Positions 56,919-64,000 of a stretch of DNA of 64,000 nt are shown piece after piece. Position 1 is the first letter of the stretch. Each line of letters opens with the position of its first letter. The notes beneath the pieces are model-generated. The model ran no database searches, was not told the origin of the DNA, and saw only the letters and a program-made list of their open reading frames with translations. Both the position numbers and the translations under genes were made by a program. Origin of the DNA: Marvania coccoides (taxonomy: Eukaryota; Chlorophyta; Trebouxiophyceae; Chlorellales; Chlorellaceae); contig OY978105.1 of the NCBI GenBank assembly GCA_963854735.1, positions 248,001 to 312,000 on the forward strand, written 5' to 3'.

Positions 56919-58974
56919 TCAGTCATTGAGCAAGTCGGTGTAGCGGCGCCCCACCTTGAGCCCAGCTGCGGTGCGAGTTCCGTACCGCCCGCCACCTCCG
57001 CCAGCCCCTCCCCCTGCCAGCAACTGTGCAGGTGGGTTTCTGGCGAGGTCATAGGATGGGGGAGGCGAGTCTGCCACGCGCATGTTGAGCAGCACCTCGG
57101 CAATCTCCTCCTCATCCATGGCACCCTACATTTGAGGAACGAAAAAACCCGGGACTGGTGAATAAAACAATTTCCACTCAACGGGAAATGACCCCGGGAA
57201 ATGATGTCTAAAACGGGTTTCAAGAAAAATAGCATCACGACAAGAGCCAGCGAGCTAAAACACGTGCAACAAGACACCATGCATCAATGTGCAATATCAG
57301 CGTGCAGTCCACTGAACGTACCACCATCATTGTGTCATCCTCATCGTCCCCATGCGAGTGGTCCATGCTCTCGGAAGACTCGTGCGGGGGGTCCAAGCCC
57401 GGTTTTCCACCGTTGAACCTCTTCCCTCGCCCCCCAAAGTCGTGGTGGGGGTAGGAAGCAGGGGCAGAGCCCCCCACCACTCCGCCCGCTGCCACCGCCT
57501 CCGCTGCAGCCCCCAGCGCCATCACCGCGGCGTACCCGCGCTGCTCCGACGGCGCAGAGGTGCCCGCCAAGTTGTTGGAATTGGTGTTGGTGTGGTGGTT
57601 GTCTGCGTCTGGCAGCACAGGCACTCCGTACATTTTGTGCATCTCCTCGGTCTCAGCTTCGTCAAAATTGGTGATGGCGGAAGCGCCACGGATGCGACGT
57701 GCGGCGGCGTCGTACGCCAGCGCCGCTTCCTGCGCGGAATCAAAGGTGCCCAGCCACAGGCGAGCCCCGCGAGTGGGGTCTCGGATCTCAGCAGCCCACT
57801 TCCCCCAGGGCCGCTGCCGCACCCCACGGTACTTGGCTCCCCCAGCGCGGGCGGAAGTGGGCGGGGAAGGTCCCGCAAGGGGGCGGGCAGACGCGCTAGG
57901 CGTGCCTGCACGCTTTATCACCCCGCCCGCCACCGGTTTATGGATGATTCGATCGACAGAGGGGCTGCCATGGGGCATAGAAGACGCGCCCATGGGGGAG
58001 GAGCGGTGCAGAATGGAGGGCGGGGAAGGGCCATTGTAAGACAGCGGCGGGGAGGCACCGAGGGGTCCTGGAGTCAGGCCAAGCCGCAGCGGCGGTGGGG
58101 GCGGCAGGCCGCCTGAAGAAGCGGTCATTGCGCCTGGGCTGGTGCCCAGCGGGGTGCCTGCGCCGCTTCCAGGTGTGTTTGTGCCGCTGACGCCCGCTGC
58201 AGCGGCCGCCGCCGCCACCAGCCGTGCCCGGTGCTGCATGATGAGCTGCTGGGCAGCCAGAGTCTTGGCGTTGGGGATGGGAAGCGATGAGGACGGTGCA
58301 GGACCTCCTGGAGGAAAGGGCGGGCGCGGGTAAGGCCCTCCTGGCAGCCGCATGGGCATCATCGTCCCCATGCTGTTTGGAAAGCCACCGTAGTGCCCTG
58401 GAGAGGCCCCCATCGGGTAACCGCCTGGAGGAGGGGGCAGTGGCGGCCTGGGAGGCATCTGCATGGGGTTTGCGAGCTGCAAAGAACCGTGGTTTCCACC
58501 TTGCATGGGGCCAGCAGGGGCGGAGGCTGGCAGCCCAAAAGGGGTTGTAGATGGGGGTCCCCCTGCAGACGGCGGGCGCCCTGGGATGGGCAGCGGCATG
58601 GTGGGCCGGAATTGCGCCAGGTTGGGGCGCGGCACGCCGTGCAGCTGAAGCGGGGGTGGCGGCAGCAGCTCACCTTTTGTTGCGGCGGGGAAAAAGTTTG
58701 AAGAAGGGGAGGTTCCGGCTGGAAAGGGGGCGGGGGGACGGGGCATGCCGAGGGGAGGGTGGGCGAGCACTAGCTGCTGCTGCTGCTGCTGCTGCTGCGG
58801 TTGGGTTCCTGGCTGCTGGAAGGGAGCAGCAGCTGCGATAGGGGGCGTAGTAGATGCCGGCGGCGGTTGAGGAGGGAGTGTGGAGGCTTGCCAGGGAGGC
58901 TTGCCTGGCAGCTGCGCCAGGTGGTTGGACTTTGCCACAGGCATCTCCACCACCGCAACTGTGTTTTCCGACAT
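56919..58974 (-). CDS. AP2/ERF-domain transcription factor
   Basis: Single-AP2-domain DNA-binding protein. Exons 57322-58974 and 56919-57125; 619 residues. The domain (about residues 385-445) shows [19 protein letters not shown], then [20 protein letters not shown] and RGASAITNF, with the ERF-type WAAEIRD and LAYD elements. The first ~370 residues are Pro/Gly/Met-rich low complexity with a CAG-encoded Gln run near residue 60, likely an activation region. An acidic stretch (GDDEDD) precedes the last intron, and a Gly-rich tail follows it. The ATG at 58974 is the first in a good context; a 5' UTR intron ending at TTTTTCCCTGCAG is possible. Confidence 0.88.
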
Positions 58975-59923
58975 TGCTGTTTTTTCCCTGCAGTTGGGAG
59001 CAAGAGTGAAGGGAGATGAGGAGTCAGGACTGAAAATGGAGCAGCATGGAAGGCCCGCAGGCACCGAAATTGTGAAAAAATGCCCGAAAGAAAGGGATTG
59101 AAGGAGCTCAGAGACAAAGAAGGGGCTCTGCCGCCACGGGAGTAGTTGAACACAGAGATGATCGAGTGTCTATGTCTAGGGCAAGACAAAAAGGAAAATG
59201 GCTGGTATCAGGGCCCGCAAAAAGAACATTTGAAGGGTCCGAAGGAGAGACAGACTTTAGAGACGGAAAGGGAGAAAGGACCGGCAAATAAGGAAGGAGT
59301 AAATCAATCAATTGAATATTGAACACCAGAAAGCGGAAAAGAGACACAATTTTTAACGCCAGAAGGAATGTGGCCAGAGCGACACTGCGATAGGTGAAGG
59401 CAACGCGACCGCGTTGACTGTAGTTAGCTCACCTTTTGATTGTTTGATCTCACTGCTCTTGGGGCACGATGCCGCCTAAAGTCGCAAAGCCACACACGAG
59501 TTTGGGCCTCAGGGACGTTGTGACATCCAAGCTACGTCTCCGACCGGGCAAGCACGCGGTTTGGGTTATCTTGACGGCGAGAGATTTTTCGAGCCGATTT
59601 TCTTGATCTGAGGGTGCCGAGGGCGTCAGCGAGTAAAATGCTTCTAAGGAAAATAAATGATTGTGAAACAAGAGGCAATGAATTGATGCGTGCGGCATAA
59701 TCGTAGCGAATCGGGTGTTAATCTTTTCTTTTTTTTTCAAAGCTTGCCTGGCTGAGACGAGGCAAGGTAGCAACATCCGCATTCAGCTATTTTCAATGTC
59801 ATAGAGGCGATTTATCGCCCCTTGAGTCATCCCCGTTGTCCCCGTTGGGTCTTCAATCTAAAAAGCTCCACTTGTTTACCTCTGCGCATAAAAATATAAT
59901 AAATATTTTCAAAACTTTTCTCG
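58975..59923. other. 949-bp intergenic region, no gene seen
   Basis: Upstream of the AP2 gene (-) and downstream of the FAD oxidoreductase (-). It must hold the AP2 promoter and possibly 5' UTR. No named element. Confidence 0.45.
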
Positions 59924-61488
59924 TCATCTTTGAACAAGCCACGCTGCCACCGCCTCCCCCGCTCTTCGCCCACTCATCCAAGCGGCCTCCACCGGCGTTA
60001 CTCTACCCGCTGCTGCAGCGTCAGTAGCCCCGCCGCAAAAATCTCCACAAGCGGCAAACGCCTCCTCCTTCGATCCCAAATAGTTCTCAGGCAGCGGATT
60101 TTGCACAAACCCCCTCCCCCAGCGCTGCGCATGTGAGTACACCACCTTTGGGAGGACGGCGGCTGTCTCTCCTCCGCTTTTTGTTGCTGCCGCTCGTGCC
60201 GCTTCCATCGCCTTTAGAAAGTCGGCCAGCAGCGCTGCAGCCACGGCTTCTCTGTACTCCCTTGTTTGAGGGTTATACCCGCCGCTTGTAGTAAGCAGCG
60301 GCCATTCTTTTAGCATATCTGTTGCGTTTTGGGTCACCGCAACCCAGCACTCAAATTTGCTGTCGCCATTATCATTATCATTTCCTCCCATTCTTCCGGG
60401 CTTGGAGCTATTCCTCGCAATCCACTGAAACCGAGAGGCAGGCGAAGGGTCGGTGTCTTGGCCGACAGAAGCATCTGGAAGAATGCAGGCCCCTTCAAAA
60501 GGAACATCAGCCAGCGGCAATTCAAACGCAGCCATCAGTGAAAATACAGGAGTATGGGAGACTGTCTGAATTTGCTTAGCAATAGCTTGCACCCCAGGGG
60601 GGCCCTCCATGAGCCCAGCATAGCCAGCGCTGTCGGGGAGAGCGGTCAAGGCGTCGGCAACTATCACCGCCTCGAAGGCGCCCAAAAGAGTGGAGGAGTG
60701 AGGGGGGGCAGGGGCGCCCGGGAAGGTGCGAGGCATGCCGTGCACTGCCCAGCGCCGCTGATCGGGGCTCCATTGCAATCTTGTTATCTGGAAATGAGCA
60801 AACAGGCAGGGTCTTATTATAATTAATATATTTTGAAAACCTATCGAACATGAAAATAATTAAGGATGAAAGGGGGTTTTACTATCAAGCTTACTTGCTG
60901 CCCTGTCAATACTGAGCTGCCCTGTCCCTCCAGCTGTTTCGCCAAGTGCTGGGCCAGGGCTCCCTGCCCACCCGGAGTTCCCACAAAAATGGTCCCAGAA
61001 GCCGCCTTGGCCAAAGCCCCACAAAAATCGTTTTTTGTGCCCGTTCCGCTCTTTTCTGAGGGGCTAAAAGCCATCGTAGAGGGGCATAAGGAGCCAAATC
61101 GCCCCTGCCAAGGTGCCACTGCTCCTTCGCCCTCCCAGCGACGCACTTGCGCAGTGAACTCCTCTCCCACGGGCGCCAGGCACTGTGCACCGTGGTCGAA
61201 CGAGAGGCCCTGGTCTGGAAGGTCCCTGCTGCATGCTCGGCCTCCCGCACTCCGCATGCCCATGTCAAAAACTATGCTAGGCATGCTCAACTCAGCCAAA
61301 CGCCCCGCAGCTGCGAGGCCCGCCAGCCCGCCCCCAATAATAGCGACTGCAGGGGGCGGGGCAGAGGGGCCGGAGGTGGAAAGAGCGGCGGTGGAGCGGG
61401 GCGGCAGCATCGGGCGAAGGAAGGGGGGGGCGAGGGACGAAGGCCTGAGTGGTGCGTGGATCAGAAAGGAAAGACCCCGATGAATCAT
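59924..61488 (-). CDS. FAD-dependent amine oxidase/renalase-like oxidoreductase
   Basis: Exons 60895-61488 and 59924-60787; 485 residues. A Rossmann dinucleotide-binding motif (VAIIGGGLAGLAAAGRL) begins near residue 50, followed by GGRACSR and LSFDHGAQCLA, the pattern of NAD(P)/FAD oxidoreductases of the renalase type. The C-terminal FAD-contact region reads GDFCGG...VEAAWMSGRRAGEAVA. The first ~45 residues are Ser/Pro/Arg-rich and probably target an organelle. Substrate unknown. Confidence 0.82.
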
Positions 61489-61894
61489 TCCAGCGGCCAG
61501 GGCATTGGTTTCAAGCTGAATTGAAGGAGAAGTGATCTTTGGAGGAGATAAAAAGTTGACAGCATGCACGCTGGCCCGCTTTATGGCAATTTCTTGACGA
61601 TATTGAGAAAAATATAAAATTGTAAGTGTCGCATTCTTTCTGTGCCCAACTTAAAGGCATGTCCCGTTATCAAGGCTACTTTTTGCCCGACACCCGCAGT
61701 GCCTCAAACTAATTTAATATATTTCACAATCGAAAACAAAGTATTTTGCAGTTGTCTAGCTCCTTGTAGCCGCGCACCCACCTTTATTTAGCATAAATCA
61801 TAAATAAATTAAATCAATTCGACGGCCGAGTCTCTACGCCGCTCATCTGTTCAGCTCGACCATACCACAGTGAATGCATCGCGAGTGAAAGACG
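61489..61894. promoter_or_regulatory. Divergent promoter region oxidoreductase / uL29m
   Basis: 406 bp, AT-rich, between divergent starts. No named element recognised. Confidence 0.35.
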
Positions 61895-62526
61895 ATGCTA
61901 GCAAGGTTATTGCGCCAGGCGGCTGGGCTGCCCAGCCTCGCCCGCTGCAGGGCGGCCCCTCTGTCCACAACGCCGCAGCTGCAGGGCCTGCAGGACATCA
62001 TCCCCACCATCCCAAAGGAGGACGAAAAGCGGCCAGCGACTGGTGAGGATAACTTCGTCGGCTGCATGCATCCGTCCAGGGCGTCGTTGGTTTTGCGGAA
62101 GGAAGTGTAGTGAGCGTTCTCGCTAGCTAATATGTGTTTCGCTACATGTGTGCAGGGCGAGAATGGAAAGCTGCGGATTTGAGGAACAAGTCATGGGACG
62201 ACCTGCACAAGCTTTGGTGAGTTACCTGTCCATTGCATCAGCGGGCTTCTTTCTGTGTTTTCATGCGCTGCTCTCCTTTGAAGGCATAATCATTGACTAT
62301 GCTTCCCCCCAAAAAATACAGGTACGTGTTGCTCAAGGAGCGCAACATGCTGCAGTCTGAGAAGCTGGCGTACACCCAAGCTAGAAAGCAGATGCCCGAC
62401 CCCTTCAGATTGACCAAGGTCCGTAAGGCAATGAACAGGATAAAACAGGTCATGTCGGAGAGGCTGAACGAGCATGAGGACCCCACACTGCGGCTGAAAC
62501 TCAAAGCTTTCATTGACAGCATGTAA
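61895..62526 (+). CDS. MRPL47: Mitochondrial ribosomal protein uL29m (MRPL47 type)
   Basis: Large-subunit mitoribosome protein near the exit tunnel. Exons 61895-62042, 62156-62216, 62322-62526; 137 residues. The MRP-L47 pattern GREWKAADLRNKSWDDLHKL is followed by LWYVLLKERNMLQSEKLAY and the helix RLTKVRKAMNRIKQVMSER. The N-terminus (LARLLRQAAGLPSLARCRAA) is a clear mitochondrial presequence. A TGTAA overlaps the stop codon. Confidence 0.92.
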
Positions 62527-62654
62527 ACGACACTCCAGACAGTGGAGACTAAAGTTTTTTTTAACGAGGTCGAAAATATCGAGACTTTCTTCAGATTCAT
62601 TCAGAAAATCAGGAATACTGGTAGAAAAAAGCAGCAGGCTAGGTTGAAATACCA

Positions 62655-63457
62655 TCACCCCCACGTGGCTCCTAGCCATGCACATATTGCTTCCAGTCCC
62701 ACTGCATCGGCATCTTTGAACGCTGCGGGGACGTCAAAATCCAGGTCGAGCACCGCCAGCACCTCGCCATTTATGTGCGAGATTATCGGCACCACCACCT
62801 CAGACTGAGTGCTGCATTTTGCAAGAAGAAATTTTTGGGCTCTTGGAAAAATGCAGCGACCAAAAACCTTGGGTTTTTAGTGCTTGATAAAAAAACTCGA
62901 CTGGAGGCGCAGGCAATGTGTCCTGGGAAGGAGTGCACATCTGGGACCAGCTGGGTGCGCCTTTGTGTGGCTGCTGCTCCGCAGACGCCCCTGGAGAGAG
63001 GAATTCTCAGGCACGCCAGGCCGCCCTGGTAAGGCCCAACCACCAGCTCAGGCGGGCTTTTGCTTGGGTCGGTGATGTAAAATCCCTGCGGAAGTTTAAG
63101 AAATTTTATCCAAAAGTATTTCTTTTTCAGTTGATACGCTTGAGCTCTGCAAAAATCAGTGTACACGGATTTTGCACTCACTGTCCATGAAGAATAAGCC
63201 AGGCTGGTGTGGAGTTCGCTGGCCACGGTGGCCATGGCTGCAACAAAGTTGGGTTCGTCTGCATGGGATGGAGAGAGCGGGAGGGAGTGAAATGTGAAAT
63301 AATCATGAGGAGGAAACCCTTGCCTGCTCGTCAGTGCGCATTTAATGATACCTTGTAAAATTAGCTTCAAGCGGTCTAGGAGCAGGTGGTACCGCGTCCT
63401 GCGCTCTTCGCTGGAGCTCTCGCCAGCGAGCGGCAACAGCGGTTCAGCGGTGACCAT
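62655..63457 (-). CDS. fRMsr: Free methionine-(R)-sulfoxide reductase (GAF domain)
   Basis: Reduces free methionine-R-sulfoxide in an antioxidant role. Exons 63352-63457, 63182-63258, 62897-63085, 62655-62804; 173 residues. Family blocks: SSWTGFYITD, LVVGPYQGGLACLRIPLSRG, VCGAAATQ, VPDVHSFPGHIACASSRSEV and VVPIISHINGEVLAVLDLD. All three conserved cysteines are present (LAC, GVCG, IAC). Intron 3 has an unusual donor (CGA/GTTTTT), but only this site gives the family sequence SSRSEVVVPI. No targeting peptide is seen, so it is probably cytosolic. Confidence 0.92.
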
Positions 63458-63721
63458 GATTTAATAAATTTTGTGGCAGCAGAGCGTTTAACCCTCTGTT
63501 TCCCGATCCTCTGATGAAAGCTAAGCAAAGACGGTGTGGAAATCGCATTGAATTGTGGAAAATAAAATGAATCAAATTCGGGACAAAACAAAACAAAACA
63601 AAAAAATGTTTTTTTTTTGTATGCATGCTTTATTTTTATTCTATTTTTGTGATTAACGAACGGTTCAAAATACAACCCAATTGCCACATCCACCAGATCC
63701 ATCATAAAAAGTAAGTAAATA

Positions 63722-64000
63722 ATGTCATTGTTCGGCAATCTCTTCTCTGGAGGCAAAGCCGGCGGCTCACTCTTCTCCGAAAAAAGCAAATTCCGATCGA
63801 AAGAGGACCCCATCGCCACAGCGCCTTTGGATTCCGACTCCCCTCCTGCCCAGCACCAGCAGCGAAAGCGGCGAGAGCAGGGAGCGCCAGCGGTAGAAGA
63901 GCCCGCCAAGAGCGCGAAGAAGCAAAAAAGCGCGCCCGCTGCGAAACCCAGCCGCCCCAAGGGCGTGGAGGCGCGGCAGCAGGCGGAGAAAGCGGCAGAG
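63722..64000 (+). CDS. Basic, probably nucleolar protein, 5' end only
   Basis: Open from an ATG at 63722 to the right edge (93 codons) with no stop. It starts SLFGNLFSGGKAGG and continues with Lys/Arg/Glu/Ala-rich sequence (KRREQGAPAVEEPAKSAKKQ). This start and composition resemble RBM34/Nop12-type nucleolar RNA-binding proteins, whose RRM domains would lie beyond the window. This identity is only a guess. Confidence 0.55.
   Translation, partial: MSLFGNLFSGGKAGGSLFSEKSKFRSKEDPIATAPLDSDSPPAQHQQRKRREQGAPAVEEPAKSAKKQKSAPAAKPSRPKGVEARQQAEKAAE

Overview
The window is nuclear DNA of a photosynthetic eukaryote, most likely a green alga (Chlorophyta; a trebouxiophyte-like genome is my guess, not shown). 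The evidence is GC-rich exons separated by AT-rich introns, plastid-type fatty acid desaturase and DXS genes with transit peptides, a plant-type MSH1 (MutS fused to GIY-YIG), RWP-RK and AP2/ERF transcription factors, a plant-type LpxC homologue and UGUAA-like motifs downstream of several stops. I modelled about 28 spliced genes by joining exons at splice sites that keep the reading frame. Nearly every summed coding length is a multiple of three, which supports the models. There is no operon structure; genes are dense on both strands and mostly 60-500 bp apart.

Layout. 0-16 kb: mitochondrial uL12 5' end (-), plastid omega-6 desaturase FAD6 (-), UTP15 (-), DXS (+), an RWP-RK protein (+), CUL4 (+), cytosolic HSP70 (-). 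16-30 kb: an empty 1.1 kb, PP6 catalytic subunit (+), a small NF-YC/POLE4-like histone-fold protein (-), PIG-C (+), an unknown small protein (-), MSH2 (-), a foldback sequence, a thioesterase (-), VPS26 (+). 29-47 kb: COQ5 (+), an unknown beta-rich protein (-), peroxisomal multifunctional beta-oxidation enzyme (-), MSH1 (+), PP1 (+), an ankyrin protein (-), a degenerate LpxC homologue (-), DCC1 (-), a NYN-domain protein (+). 47.7-54 kb: a recent 1,645-bp direct duplication carrying a non-LTR reverse-transcriptase relic and the 3' end of TAF6, with intact TAF6 between the copies. 54-64 kb: AGXT2-like aminotransferase (-), AP2/ERF factor (-), FAD-dependent oxidoreductase (-), mitochondrial uL29 (+), free methionine-(R)-sulfoxide reductase (-), and the 5' end of a basic, probably nucleolar protein (+).

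The genes do not form one pathway. Themes are isoprenoid and plastid lipid synthesis (DXS, FAD6), ubiquinone (COQ5), peroxisomal metabolism (MFP), genome maintenance (MSH1, MSH2, DCC1, CUL4) and phosphoprotein phosphatases (PP1, PP6).

The most notable observations are: six introns with GC instead of GT donors, all reading GCAAG; two genes whose first coding exon appears to be only the ATG; an LpxC homologue that has lost three of its expected metal or catalytic histidines; the TAF6/retroelement duplication with an orphan gene end at its breakpoint; and a bias for C-runs on the sense strand of introns. I did not find a clearly new multi-gene system.
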